Below, piece by piece: positions 53,611-62,642 of a stretch of 64,000 nt of DNA (positions are counted from its first letter, which is position 1; every line of letters starts with the position of its first letter). The stretch spans positions 62,001 through 126,000 of the forward strand of contig NZ_NFJH01000006.1 in assembly GCF_002159765.1 (NCBI RefSeq). The letters run 5' to 3'. This stretch comes from Collinsella sp. An268. Its GTDB lineage: Bacteria; Actinomycetota; Coriobacteriia; Coriobacteriales; Coriobacteriaceae. The notes below the pieces were generated by a model. It searched no databases. It saw only the letters and a program-made list of their open reading frames with translations, and had not been told where the DNA came from. The position numbers and the translations under genes are program-made.

Positions 53611-54531
53611 ATGAACATGCAGGAAATCGGCCAGACAGGTGTCCAGGCTTCGCGCGTGGCGCTGGGCGTCATGCGCTTTGCGGGCCTGTCGCCCGCGGAT
53701 GCGACGGCTTCTATCGCCGCGGCGCTCGAGGCGGGCATCGACTTCTTCGATTCCGCAGACATCTACGGCGGCGGCAAGAGCTCCGAGGTGCTCGGAGCGG
53801 CGCTGAAGGAGCTCGGGGTTCCGCGCGAAGAAGTGGTCCTGCAGACCAAGGCGGGTATCGTGCCGGGCGAGCGCTACGACTTCTCGCGGGCGCATCTCGA
53901 GGCGGCGCTTGATGCGGAGCTCAGGCGGCTTCAGACCGATTACGTCGACTTCTTCCTGCTTCACCGCCCCGACCCGCTCTTGGATATCGATGAGCTCTCC
54001 GAGACGCTCGGCGCCATGGTCGAGTCGGGTAAGGTGCGCCATCTCGGCGTGAGCAACATGAACCCCTGGCAGATCGACCTGGTGCAGGCGGCAATCGATG
54101 TGCCGCTCGAGGTCAACCAGCTGCAATTCGGCCTTGGCCACACGCAGCTCATCAGCAGCGGCCTGCATGTCAACATGGACGATGACACCGCCGCCGAGCG
54201 CGGGACGGGGCTTATCGAGTGCGCGCGCCTCTACGGCATGACCATTCAGGCGTGGAGCCCGTATCAGTTTGGTACGTTTGCGGGATGCTTCATCGGCCAC
54301 CCCGACTTCCCCGAGCTCAATGCCGCGCTGGCCGAGGTCGCGGACGAGGTGGGTTCCACGCCTACGGCGGTGGCGACGGCTTGGATCCTGCGGCATCCTG
54401 CCGAGATGCAGGTTATCTGCGGTTCGACCTCGCCCGCGCACATTCGGGAGGCGGCAGCCGGTGCCGACATCGAACTTACGCGCGCGCAGTGGTGGAAGCT
54501 TTACCGAGCGGCGGGCAACGACCTGCCGTAA
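53611..54531 (+). CDS. Aldo/keto reductase
   Basis: A 306-aa protein; AGAAAGAGGTCACC lies upstream of ATG 53611. The catalytic tetrad is Asp47, Tyr52 (FFDSADIYGGG), Lys80 (QTKAG) and His118 (LLHRPDPLLD). GVSNMNPWQ and SPYQFG belong to the barrel. It resembles YdhF-like NADPH-dependent oxidoreductases. Substrate unknown; no operon partner. Confidence 0.9.
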   Translation: MNMQEIGQTGVQASRVALGVMRFAGLSPADATASIAAALEAGIDFFDSADIYGGGKSSEVLGAALKELGVPREEVVLQTKAGIVPGERYDFSRAHLEAALDAELRRLQTDYVDFFLLHRPDPLLDIDELSETLGAMVESGKVRHLGVSNMNPWQIDLVQAAIDVPLEVNQLQFGLGHTQLISSGLHVNMDDDTAAERGTGLIECARLYGMTIQAWSPYQFGTFAGCFIGHPDFPELNAALAEVADEVGSTPTAVATAWILRHPAEMQVICGSTSPAHIREAAAGADIELTRAQWWKLYRAAGNDLP

Positions 54532-54573
54532 GCGGGCGGCGGGGGACGGCCCTGTTTTCGAGCTTGTGGGGAG

Positions 54574-54587
54574 CATGTGGGGACGGG
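54574..54587. repeat. 14-bp direct repeat, left of the TIR-methyltransferase gene
   Basis: CATGTGGGGACGGG, identical to 56162-56175 in the same orientation. The two copies bracket the TIR-methyltransferase gene. Confidence 0.8.
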
Positions 54588-54671
54588 CGGGAGATGCCGC
54601 GTCCCGTCCCTTGGGCAGATTTCGTCGTGGCCGAGGACGGATTTCTCCGCAGGCTTGTTTTGCCTGCGGCT

Positions 54672-54699
54672 TTGAACGTCTTTCCGTTCGTCTTACAAT
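54672..54699 (+). promoter_or_regulatory. Promoter candidate of the TIR-methyltransferase gene
   Basis: TTGAAC (54672-54677), 16-nt spacer, TACAAT (54694-54699), 46 nt upstream of the start codon. One of the better sigma-70-like matches in the window. Confidence 0.6.
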
Positions 54700-54745
54700 T
54701 GACTCGGACGCCTTCTGAGGAGCGCAGCTTGAGAGGTGGGTTCGC

Positions 54746-56155
54746 ATGGACACGTTCGATGTTTTCATCTCTTTTAAGAACACGGGCGACGATGGCCGTC
54801 GTGCCGACGATGCGATGCTGGCCGAGCTCGTCTACAAGGAGCTTTGCGCGCGCAAGATCCCTACCTTCTACAGCAATGTGACCTTGCTTCAGCTTGGCGA
54901 GAGCATCTACAAGCGCTCGATCGACGGCGCGCTTGATACGGCGAAAGTACTCGTCGTGATAGGTACGCGGCTCGAGTATATCGAGTCACGCTGGATTGGC
55001 TACGAGTGGCAGAGCTTCCATTCCGATCTGCTCGACGGAGTCAAGCCGGATGGCGAGATCATTACCTATACGCGCGATATTGACCCGCGTGCCCTGCCGC
55101 GTGCGTTGAGGAGTTACCAGAACTGCAATGCGGCCGAGATGAACGTCGACGCATTCTGCGATTTTGTAGAGCAGGCGCTCCGGAAACTCGAAAAGCCCGC
55201 GGTTGCACCAGATCTTAAGATGCCGCAGCCCGTGGATGATCTCGATGTCCATGATCCGTTCTCCAATGTGTTTCTCGAGGCCAAGCGGCACCGCAAATCA
55301 GCGTATTCCTCGACGTACCACCATGAGGCGTCGCGCCTCAAGGTCCAGGCGTCGAATTCGCGGTCTTCGGATGAGCTTGCGCTCGACTTCATCGAGCGCT
55401 CAGGCGGTTTGCCCGAGCATGCCGTGGTGCTTGACGCGGGTTGTGCATATGGGTATGTGGCCGAGGACCGTTTTGGCAACATGGACCGTGTCGATACGAT
55501 TCTTTGCATCGACAACAATGCCGAGGTCATCGAGCAGGCGCGCAAGATGCACGACAACCCCAAGATGATTTTTGAGGTTGTGGATCTTGAGAGCGAGCGC
55601 TTCTCCGAGGAGTTTCGCGCCGTGCTCGACGCGCACGGCCTCGATGCGATCGACGTGCTCTTCTCGGCGCTTACCCTGCATCATCTCAAGAACCCGCGTA
55701 AGGTGCTGCGTCAGCTCCGCAAGTTTGTGTCACGGGACGGCTGGATCATCTTGCGCGGGTCCGATGATGGCAGCAAGCTCTGCTACCCTGACCCCCATAA
55801 CCTCATGAAGCAGATCATCGAGAAGAGCCTCACCGCCGAGGGCGTCTCGGACCGTTTGAATGGCAGGAAGCTCTTCACCCAGCTGGCCGATTCTGGCTTT
55901 CACGATATTCGCGTGTTCAGCAACATGAAGGACCTGAGTGCAATAGACTACGATGATCGCGAGGCGCTTTTTGAGGAGAGCTTTGCGTATCGGAGCGATT
56001 ACTTTCGGAAGGCGTACGAAAAGGATCCGACCGACTTGGCGCGTAGGAACGACTATGAATGGATGAGAGCGGCGCTCGAACTATTCGAGCAGCAATTTTG
56101 CGAGCGAGCTTTCTGGTATTGCGAATATGACTACATTGCGGTCGCGCGTCGGTAA
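54746..56155 (+). CDS. TIR domain fused to a SAM-dependent methyltransferase
   Basis: A 469-aa protein from ATG 54746; GAGAGGTGGG is upstream. Residues 1-~150 form a TIR-like domain: FDVFISFKNTG at the first strand, IPTFYSNVTLLQLG, AKVLVVIGTRLEYIESRWIGYEW with Glu87 at the place of the catalytic glutamate of NAD-cleaving TIRs. Residues ~215-400 are a class I methyltransferase: VVLDAGCAYGYV (SAM loop, Asp230), CIDNNAEVIEQA, ALTLHHLKNPRKVLRQL. A helical C-terminus follows. TIR domains in bacteria often act in anti-phage defence. No partner defence gene is adjacent, and direct repeats flank the gene, suggesting a mobile single-gene cassette. Confidence 0.85.
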   Translation: MDTFDVFISFKNTGDDGRRADDAMLAELVYKELCARKIPTFYSNVTLLQLGESIYKRSIDGALDTAKVLVVIGTRLEYIESRWIGYEWQSFHSDLLDGVKPDGEIITYTRDIDPRALPRALRSYQNCNAAEMNVDAFCDFVEQALRKLEKPAVAPDLKMPQPVDDLDVHDPFSNVFLEAKRHRKSAYSSTYHHEASRLKVQASNSRSSDELALDFIERSGGLPEHAVVLDAGCAYGYVAEDRFGNMDRVDTILCIDNNAEVIEQARKMHDNPKMIFEVVDLESERFSEEFRAVLDAHGLDAIDVLFSALTLHHLKNPRKVLRQLRKFVSRDGWIILRGSDDGSKLCYPDPHNLMKQIIEKSLTAEGVSDRLNGRKLFTQLADSGFHDIRVFSNMKDLSAIDYDDREALFEESFAYRSDYFRKAYEKDPTDLARRNDYEWMRAALELFEQQFCERAFWYCEYDYIAVARR

Positions 56156-56437
56156 AGTGCACATGTGGGGACGGGTTCAATTCGTGCAATACGTGCGCGC
56201 AGCGGGATTTGGCCTCGCGCCGTTCGCCGAGCAACTCAGATCAGGAGGAAGGCGGCGCCCAACCCGAGCCGCCGGGTAGACGGTTCTGCTCGACCACACG
56301 CGAGTTGCACCTTTACCCGTGGGACCGCTGTATTTGCCGGATAAGCCCCCTGTCACGAGGGCTGATGCCATCAGACAACGGCGACGCAATCTGTCTGCGA
56401 TGATCGCGTCGCCGCATTTGGTGGGGTATCTTGGGCG
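56156..56437. other. 282-nt intergenic region after the TIR-methyltransferase gene
   Basis: Holds the right 14-bp direct repeat, AGGAGGAAGG-like sequence without a following gene, and an inverted repeat CGGCGACGC / GCGTCGCCG (~56378-56414) that could end transcription of the minus-strand ABC permease. A 70-codon minus frame (56177-56389) looks like non-coding sequence. Confidence 0.45.
56162..56175. repeat. 14-bp direct repeat, right of the TIR-methyltransferase gene
   Basis: CATGTGGGGACGGG, matching 54574-54587 exactly; starts 6 nt after the stop codon. Confidence 0.8.
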
Positions 56438-59400
56438 CTACTCGGCGCTCTTGAGCGCCTCCACCATCACCACGCGGTCGAGCATGCGGTTACAGATCCT
56501 GCTCACGGCGATGGCGAAGACGGTCGAGAACGCCGCCGCGAGCGCATAGCACCATGGGTCGACCACCACATCGAAGTAAATCGAGGGCATCTTGAGGATG
56601 ACCGTGAAGCTCTCGGAAAGCGCCCATCCGGCGGGGAGCCCCACCAGAATGCCCAGGAGCGTGAGCACGAGCGTCTCCTTGTTGATGTAGGTGCGCACCT
56701 CGCGCTTGCGGAATCCGAGCACCTTGATGGTGGCGATCTCGCGCTCACGCTCGCCGATGTTGACGGTCGAGAGCGTGAAGAGCACTACGAAGGCGAGCCC
56801 CGCCGCTAGGGCGATGACCACGTAGACCACCACGTTGATGAGTGTGAAGCTCTGCTCAAACTGCTCGTGCATCTTGGCAACGCTCGTGATGGAGAGCCAC
56901 TGCTCCTCGCCGTCGAGCGTGTCGGCAAAGGCCGCCTGCTCATCGTTGGTGCCCGAGAGGTGGCAGAAGAACCCGTTGAACTCGAGCGGGCCAAAGAGCT
57001 CCTCATAGGCGTCCTCGGTTAGGTAGACGGCGTTGCCGAGGTAGTTGCGCGTGATCGCGGTAAGTGCGACGTCGGCCTCGTCGAGCGCGCTCGTGGTGAT
57101 GCGCGCCGTATCGCCCTCGACAAGCCCGAGCACCGTGGCGGCGTTGTTGGTTATGACCGCACCGGCCTCCTCGAGGTCGATCGCGGCTCCGCCGAGCTCC
57201 TCGAGCGAGACGTAATCGGTAATCGAGGCGCCGCGCGGAATCACGTAGAGCTGCATGCTCTCCTTGGCGCCCGCGTACTCCACGGTGATGGTGTCGACGC
57301 CGATGGGCTGGATGCTCGTGACCTCGGGCGCGTCCTCGAGCTCTGCCAGGCAGGATGCGTAGTCGCCGGTGGTGGTCGCCGCCATGAGGTCGTAGCGGTA
57401 GATTTGCTCGTACTGGCGGGGCGCCAGCGACTCGACGGTGTTCTTGATGGCAAAGCCGCAGATGAGCAGTGCCGTGCAGCCCATGATGCCAAAGACGGTC
57501 ATGGCGAGGCGCTTCTTGTAGCGGAAGAGGTTGCGCGCCGTCACCTTGTTGAGGAAGCCCATGCGGCGCCAGATGGGGCCGATGTGCTCGAGGAAGATGC
57601 GCGACCCGGCGCGCGGGGCCTTGGGTCGCATGAGTGTGGCCGGGGTCTCGCGCAGGTCGGCGCGGCAGCTGAGAAACGTCGAGCCGCCGATGCCCACCAC
57701 AAAGGCAAGGATGCCGAGCGCCGCGTAGAAGGCGCTGAAGTTGAGACTGAAGAGCGGCAGCAGGTACATCGCCTGGAAGATGTAGTAGAGGATGTAGGGG
57801 ATGAGCACAAAGCCCGCGATATCGCCGATGATGCCGCCGATGAGCGCCGCGGAGACGGTGTAGACGAGGTACTTGGAGAGAATCCGCGCCTTGGAGTAGC
57901 CGAGCGCCTTGTACAGGCCGATGAGCCCGCGCTCCTCGTCCACCATGCGCGTGGCGGTGGTGAGGCTCACGAGGATGGCGACCACATAGAAGATGACGGG
58001 GATGATGCGCGCGATGGCCTCGATGGAGGACGCATCGGAGTCGACGCTCGAGAAGCTGCCGAGCCCCGAGCGGTCCTGCACGTACCACGTGGCGTTCTCC
58101 ACCTCGGACACCTGCTGGCGCGCGTCGGCGATCTGGTCGGCGGCGTTCTGGCGCTCCTCCGCGAGGGTGGCGCGGCCGTCGTCGATCTCTGCCTGACCGT
58201 CGGCGATCTGGGCGAGACCGTCCTCGAGCGTGGCACGGGCATCGGCGAGCTGGGCGAGGGCGTCGGCGCGGCGCTGGTTGAGCTCGGCCTGGCCTTGAGC
58301 GAGCTCGGTCTGGCCGGCGGAGATGGTTGCGGCGTTGGCGTCAAGAAGCTGCTGCGCGGCGACGAGTTGGTCGTAGGAGTCCTGCAGCGCCTGCCACCCC
58401 GCGTCGATCTCGGCCTGTTGCGTGGAGAATTCCTGTTCTGCGACGCGTATGGCCTGCTCGAGGGCTGCAGAAAGCAGGGGGAGGGCGCTCTCGGCTTGGG
58501 CGAGCCCCGATGCCGCTTCGATGCGGCCGTTGGCGAGAACGGCGGCGTTCTCCTCGCGTGCGGGATCGGCAAGGCCGGAGAGCTTCTCGCTGAGGTTGCT
58601 CAGGCCCTCTTGGAGAACGTTGAGTCCGTTGAGGGTGGCTTGAAGTTGTCCGAGGTCGGCTGCTAGGGCGTCGCGCTGTTGCTGCGTGCTAGTCTGCTCG
58701 GCGCGTTTCTGCACGAGTGCCTCGGTGAGCTCAGTACGCTTCGCCTCAAGCTCGGTTCTGGCGGGGTCATCCGCAGGGATAGTTTCGAGCTTGGCATTGA
58801 CCTCATCGAGCTCGCTTTGCGTGGCGTCGATGTCATCGGCGAGCGTTTGCAGTAGCTGGTCGAGGGGGGCAAGGTCGGCCTCCGCCTTCGTGATGCCGGC
58901 TTCAACCTGCTGGGTCTTGGTGTTGAGCGCGCCAGCAATCTCCGGCTCCGCTTGCTCGATAACGGTATTCGCTTCGCTCACGGCTTGGACAAAAGCTTGC
59001 GCCGCTTGGTCGGCGGCGGCCGTTTCCGGGGAGTCCACGGTCTTGACGGCATCCCATGCGGTGCTGATGCTCGTCGCCTCACCGCGGAGCTGCGCGGTGA
59101 GGCCTGTGAGCATGGTGGATACGTCGGAATCTGAGCCGGAGCCGGTTGTGCCGTCGTCCGTCCCACTTGAGGCTTCGATTTGCTCTAGTCCGTCGGCGAG
59201 TTGCGTCAATCCATCGGCCAGCTGTGTCACACCGTTGTCCATCTCGTCAATTTGCGCCGGCAGCGTGTCGACAACTGCCTGCGCCTCGTTGCGCTTTGCC
59301 TCGAGGTCGGCAATGGTCGTGTTGTAGAAATCTTCTCGTGCGGCATCGAGCTGCGCCTGCCCATCTTCAAGCTTTTGTTTGGCTGCGGGGAGCGCGGCGT

Positions 59401-60526
59401 TGTAGGCGGTGATACCCGCCTCGAGGTCGGCGCGCCCCTGCTCGAGCTGCGCCAGGCCCTCGGCGAGGCTCGTGCGATTGGTATCGATCACCGCTTGGGC
59501 GTCGTTGAGCTGGGTGAGCGCATCGGCCTCCTGACGGTCGAGCTCGGCCTGTCCGTCGAGCGCTTCGGCCAGACTCTCGTCGAGCGTGGCCTGCGCATCG
59601 TCCAGTTCGCGCTCCGCGTCGGCGAGCTGCTGCTCGGCATCGGCCTCGCTTTCGGCGATGGTATCAAGCGCATCGGCCTTGAGCTCGTCAGCCCGTGCGC
59701 GCTCGCGCTGCGGCGCGAGCTCCTCCACACGGTCTTGCACCTCGTCAACGCGCGCCTCGTACTCCTCCGAATAGGCGGAGAGCCCCTCGGCGCCCGAAAC
59801 GCGCAGGTACGCGATGGTAAAGGCAGCGTCATCAGACACCGCATCGCGGCTCACAAAGAAGGTGTAGTCCGATGAGGTTGCAGCGCGGAAGGCAACCGGC
59901 CCCTCGGGCTGCGTGATGTTGGTGGGATCGATGACGGACCCCACGATGGTGTAGGTGCCGCTCGGGATGGTGGGGTCGGTGGCGCCGTCGCTCGAAGAAT
60001 CGTCCTCGGCCGTATCTCCGCTCGCGGTGTCGCCGATATCGGAGAGGCCGGTCGGGTCGTCCTGGGGGCTGCTCTCAAACGTGAGCGTGTCGCCGACCTG
60101 CTTGCCCGTTGCGTGGAGGTAGTTCTCCGTTACCGCGACCTCGCCCTCGCCCTCGGGGAGGCGCCCCTCGCTCACGTACGGCTCGTTGATAGAGGAGTCT
60201 AAGAGCGCCTTGACGGAGACCGTGGCGCGCGAACCGTCCACGCGCGTGTAGGCCTCCTGCTCATAGCCGCCCTCGGCAGCCGAAACGCCGTCGATGGCGG
60301 CGAGCTCGTCCACATCGTCTTGCGTGAGGCCGTAGGTCGACTGCACCGAGATGTCAAAGAGATTCTGGCGGGCGTACAGGGCGTCCGCTGCCTCGCGCAA
60401 ATCGAGGCATGCCATGGAGAGGCCCGTGAGCATGGTGGCGCCGAGCGCCGTGATCGCGGCGATGGAGATGAAGCGCTTCTTGGTGTGGCGGATGGTGCGG
60501 ACGATGTCCTTGGTGAACGCGTTCAT
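56438..60526 (-). CDS. Giant FtsX-type ABC permease with extracellular coiled-coil repeats
   Basis: A 1362-aa protein. One N-terminal helix (~18-42) is followed by an external region to ~860. Its first part (~55-270) has beta-rich domains. From ~280 to ~850 it is charged heptad-type helix with many copies of short units such as LADAERELDDAQATL and AQLEQGRADLEAG, and one break near 450-500. Then come two FtsX modules, four helices (~870-1020) and, after another external domain, three more near the C-terminus. The layout matches a family of Firmicute/Actinobacterial exporters working with LolD-like ATPases. The long coiled coil could span the cell wall. The ATPase gene is 12 nt upstream. Confidence 0.88.
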   Translation of the reverse strand: MNAFTKDIVRTIRHTKKRFISIAAITALGATMLTGLSMACLDLREAADALYARQNLFDISVQSTYGLTQDDVDELAAIDGVSAAEGGYEQEAYTRVDGSRATVSVKALLDSSINEPYVSEGRLPEGEGEVAVTENYLHATGKQVGDTLTFESSPQDDPTGLSDIGDTASGDTAEDDSSSDGATDPTIPSGTYTIVGSVIDPTNITQPEGPVAFRAATSSDYTFFVSRDAVSDDAAFTIAYLRVSGAEGLSAYSEEYEARVDEVQDRVEELAPQRERARADELKADALDTIAESEADAEQQLADAERELDDAQATLDESLAEALDGQAELDRQEADALTQLNDAQAVIDTNRTSLAEGLAQLEQGRADLEAGITAYNAALPAAKQKLEDGQAQLDAAREDFYNTTIADLEAKRNEAQAVVDTLPAQIDEMDNGVTQLADGLTQLADGLEQIEASSGTDDGTTGSGSDSDVSTMLTGLTAQLRGEATSISTAWDAVKTVDSPETAAADQAAQAFVQAVSEANTVIEQAEPEIAGALNTKTQQVEAGITKAEADLAPLDQLLQTLADDIDATQSELDEVNAKLETIPADDPARTELEAKRTELTEALVQKRAEQTSTQQQRDALAADLGQLQATLNGLNVLQEGLSNLSEKLSGLADPAREENAAVLANGRIEAASGLAQAESALPLLSAALEQAIRVAEQEFSTQQAEIDAGWQALQDSYDQLVAAQQLLDANAATISAGQTELAQGQAELNQRRADALAQLADARATLEDGLAQIADGQAEIDDGRATLAEERQNAADQIADARQQVSEVENATWYVQDRSGLGSFSSVDSDASSIEAIARIIPVIFYVVAILVSLTTATRMVDEERGLIGLYKALGYSKARILSKYLVYTVSAALIGGIIGDIAGFVLIPYILYYIFQAMYLLPLFSLNFSAFYAALGILAFVVGIGGSTFLSCRADLRETPATLMRPKAPRAGSRIFLEHIGPIWRRMGFLNKVTARNLFRYKKRLAMTVFGIMGCTALLICGFAIKNTVESLAPRQYEQIYRYDLMAATTTGDYASCLAELEDAPEVTSIQPIGVDTITVEYAGAKESMQLYVIPRGASITDYVSLEELGGAAIDLEEAGAVITNNAATVLGLVEGDTARITTSALDEADVALTAITRNYLGNAVYLTEDAYEELFGPLEFNGFFCHLSGTNDEQAAFADTLDGEEQWLSITSVAKMHEQFEQSFTLINVVVYVVIALAAGLAFVVLFTLSTVNIGEREREIATIKVLGFRKREVRTYINKETLVLTLLGILVGLPAGWALSESFTVILKMPSIYFDVVVDPWCYALAAAFSTVFAIAVSRICNRMLDRVVMVEALKSAE

Positions 60527-60538
60527 GGGGCCCTCGCG

Positions 60539-61240
60539 CTACCACTCGATGTCGGCGATGGGCGTCGGTGCGGGGTTGAGGCTCATCTCCGTGACCTTGC
60601 CGCTCTTGAACCGGATGAGGCGGTCGGCCATGGGGGCGAGCGCCGAGTTGTGCGTGATGATGATGACGGTGATGCCGTCGCGCCGGCAGGTGTCCTGCAA
60701 GAGCTGCAGAATCTGCTTGCCGGTCTGGTAGTCGAGCGCGCCCGTGGGCTCGTCGCAGAGCAGGAGCTTGGGGTTTTTGGCGATGGCGCGTGCGATGGAG
60801 ACGCGCTGCTGCTCGCCGCCCGAGAGCTGGGCGGGGAAGTTGCCGAGGCGGTCGGCGAGCCCCACCTTGGTCAGGGTCTCTGCCGCGTCGAGCGCGCCGG
60901 GGCAGATCTGGCTCGCGAGCTCGACGTTCTCGAGTGCGGTGAGGTTGGGGACGAGGTTGTAGAACTGAAAGACGAAGCCCACGTCGGTGCGCCGGTACTC
61001 AACGAGCTCGGCCTCGCTGGCATGCGAGATGTCGCGCCCATCGACCCGGACGGTGCCGGAGGTGAGGGTGTCCATGCCGCCGAGGATGTTGAGCGCGGTG
61101 GTCTTGCCCGCGCCCGATGCGCCGAGGATGACGGCGAGCTCGCCGCGCTCCACCTCAAAGCTTGCGCCGTCGAGGGCGTGGATGAGGGCCTCGCCCGATC
61201 CGTAGGCCTTGACGACGTCCGTGAACTCGATATATGCCAT
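60539..61240 (-). CDS. LolD/MacB-like ABC ATP-binding protein
   Basis: A 233-aa protein. Walker A is GASGAGKTT, signature LSGGEQQRV, Walker [12 protein letters not shown]. It pairs with the giant permease by position and class. Divergent from the TetR gene. Confidence 0.92.
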   Translation of the reverse strand: MAYIEFTDVVKAYGSGEALIHALDGASFEVERGELAVILGASGAGKTTALNILGGMDTLTSGTVRVDGRDISHASEAELVEYRRTDVGFVFQFYNLVPNLTALENVELASQICPGALDAAETLTKVGLADRLGNFPAQLSGGEQQRVSIARAIAKNPKLLLCDEPTGALDYQTGKQILQLLQDTCRRDGITVIIITHNSALAPMADRLIRFKSGKVTEMSLNPAPTPIADIEW

Positions 61241-61296
61241 GGGCCACCTGCCCGCTCGTTGTCGGGGCGCTGCGCGGGGCAGCCGCCGGGTTGATT

Positions 61297-61382
61297 ACTC
61301 GACATCGTGTTGTCTACCCAGTATAGTGGGGGCATCGTCCGCTCACGGGGGAGACTCGACACCGGTCGCGTAATTGTCGAGT
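61297..61382. promoter_or_regulatory. Candidate TetR operator half-sites ACTCGACA
   Basis: ACTCGACA at 61297-61304 and 61354-61361, and its inverse TTGTCGAGT at 61374-61382, lie in the 237-nt region between the divergent ABC operon and the TetR gene. The last two form an inverted pair 12 nt apart. TATAGT and ACTATA near 61321-61327 may be part of the divergent promoters. Binding by the TetR protein is inferred. Confidence 0.5.
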
Positions 61383-61477
61383 GGACGCGCGGGCGTTCCC
61401 GTCTGCGCGCATGAGCGGGCGGGCGTGTCCGTCGCCGCGGCGATGCGGGCGCGGGCTGTGCGAGGGGAGCGTGCACG

Positions 61478-62038
61478 ATGAAGAAGCAGCCGCAGGTTAC
61501 CGAGCAGACGCGGGCCAACCTTACCCAGGCGTTCTGGTCGCTCTACCTCGAGCGCCCCATCGAGAAGATCACCGTACGCGAGATAACCGAGCGCGCCGGC
61601 TACAACCGGGCGACCTTCTACCTCTACTATCACGATGTGTACGATCTCTTCGAGCAGCTGGAGCGCGATATCCTCACGCAGGTGCAGGTGCTCGTGGACG
61701 AGCACCTGCTCGCGGGAGACACCCTCGACTTCTCTCAGCATATGGGGCTTATCGTGGGGATGGCGCAGCGTTTCGATGGATTTATGCCGCGCCTTATCGC
61801 AGGGGACCCGACCTTCGGCGAGCGGCTCAAGCGCATCATCGCCCCGCTGCTCGACCGCTTCATCATTCCGGAGCGTGGGCTCAATGCGCCCGAACAGGAG
61901 ATTCTGCGCGAGTTTTACCTGTCGGGGCTGCTTGCCGCCATCAACACCTGGATGGGGCAGGAGGACCGCATGCCCATCGATCGGCTTATCTCGCTCGTAG
62001 TTGCCGTCGCGCTGCCGAGCGAGGTGCGGCAGGCGTAG
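61478..62038 (+). CDS. TetR/AcrR-family regulator
   Basis: A 186-aa protein from ATG 61478, with GAGGGGAGCG upstream. The N-terminal helix-turn-helix (ITVREITERAGYNRATFYLYYHDVYDLFEQLE) is typical TetR, and the C-terminal helical domain is unlike any I recognise. It probably represses the divergent ATPase/permease operon. Confidence 0.9.
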   Translation: MKKQPQVTEQTRANLTQAFWSLYLERPIEKITVREITERAGYNRATFYLYYHDVYDLFEQLERDILTQVQVLVDEHLLAGDTLDFSQHMGLIVGMAQRFDGFMPRLIAGDPTFGERLKRIIAPLLDRFIIPERGLNAPEQEILREFYLSGLLAAINTWMGQEDRMPIDRLISLVVAVALPSEVRQA

Positions 62039-62040
62039 GT

Positions 62041-62412
62041 CTAGCTGAAGCGCTTCTCGGCCTCGAGCATGTTGCTGTAGTTCTCAATCTTGTGGTTGAG
62101 CCGGTCGAGTCCCGCCTGCATCTCGGCGATGCGCGCCTGAGCGATGCTGCGCTGCTCCTCGAGAATCGCCTTGCGCTCGGCAATGGTGGTATCGCCCAGG
62201 TCGAGCAGGCGCATGTACTCCTGCAGCGCCTCGATCGAGACGTTGGCGCCGCGCATGCACTTGATGAACTCGATGCGCCCGCAGTCGGCCTCCGAGTAGT
62301 CGCGCACGCCGCTGGCGGTGCGCTTGATGCGGGGCAGCAACCCGATGCGCTCGTAATACCGCAAGGTGTCGGGGGTGATGTCAAACTGCTGGGCTACTTC
62401 GGCGATGCGCAT
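62041..62412 (-). CDS. MerR-family transcriptional regulator
   Basis: A 123-aa protein from ATG 62412, with GGAAAGGA upstream. The N-terminal winged helix (MRIAEVAQQFDITPDTLRYYERIGLL) is followed by a long dimerisation helix (ERKAILEEQRSIAQARIAEM). There is no Cys-rich metal site in the short C-terminus, so an organic or oxidant signal is more likely than a metal. The gene is preceded by a 19-bp-spacer promoter, so it is probably autoregulated. It converges with the TetR gene, 2 nt apart. Confidence 0.9.
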   Translation of the reverse strand: MRIAEVAQQFDITPDTLRYYERIGLLPRIKRTASGVRDYSEADCGRIEFIKCMRGANVSIEALQEYMRLLDLGDTTIAERKAILEEQRSIAQARIAEMQAGLDRLNHKIENYSNMLEAEKRFS

Positions 62413-62439
62413 GAGGATCCTTTCCACGCTGCTGTGTAA

Positions 62440-62470
62440 GGTATAGCGCATCGAGCACGCTCAATGTCAA
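62440..62470 (-). promoter_or_regulatory. MerR-type promoter with 19-bp spacer
   Basis: On the minus strand TTGACA (62470-62465) and TATACC (62445-62440) are 19 bp apart, the over-long spacing that MerR regulators correct by DNA distortion. The spacer contains the near-palindrome GAGCGTGCTC. Confidence 0.7.
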
Positions 62471-62508
62471 GATGCTGGCGGTAAAGAAACGGGCATGAAA
62501 GAAAGTAA

Positions 62509-62559
62509 GGCCGCAGGACCGGGCGACACGTGAGAGAGGTGCTGCCCGGTCCTGCGGCC
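62509..62559 (-). terminator. Terminator of the phosphofructokinase gene
   Basis: Perfect 16-bp stem GGCCGCAGGACCGGGC / GCCCGGTCCTGCGGCC with a 19-nt loop. On the minus strand it is followed by TTACTTTCTTTC. A second stem CCTCATGC / GCATGAGG (62566-62596) lies between it and the gene. Confidence 0.8.
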
Positions 62560-62642
62560 GGAGCCCCTCATGCTCAGGCAGCTGCAGGGCATGAGGCGGC
62601 TTGAGGGGCGAGTCGCAAGGCCGCGGGTGTGCCGAGGGGCGC

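Noticed and set aside
56177-56389. 70-codon minus-strand frame
   Set aside because: No ribosome site, no recognisable motif, and located in the tail between convergent genes.
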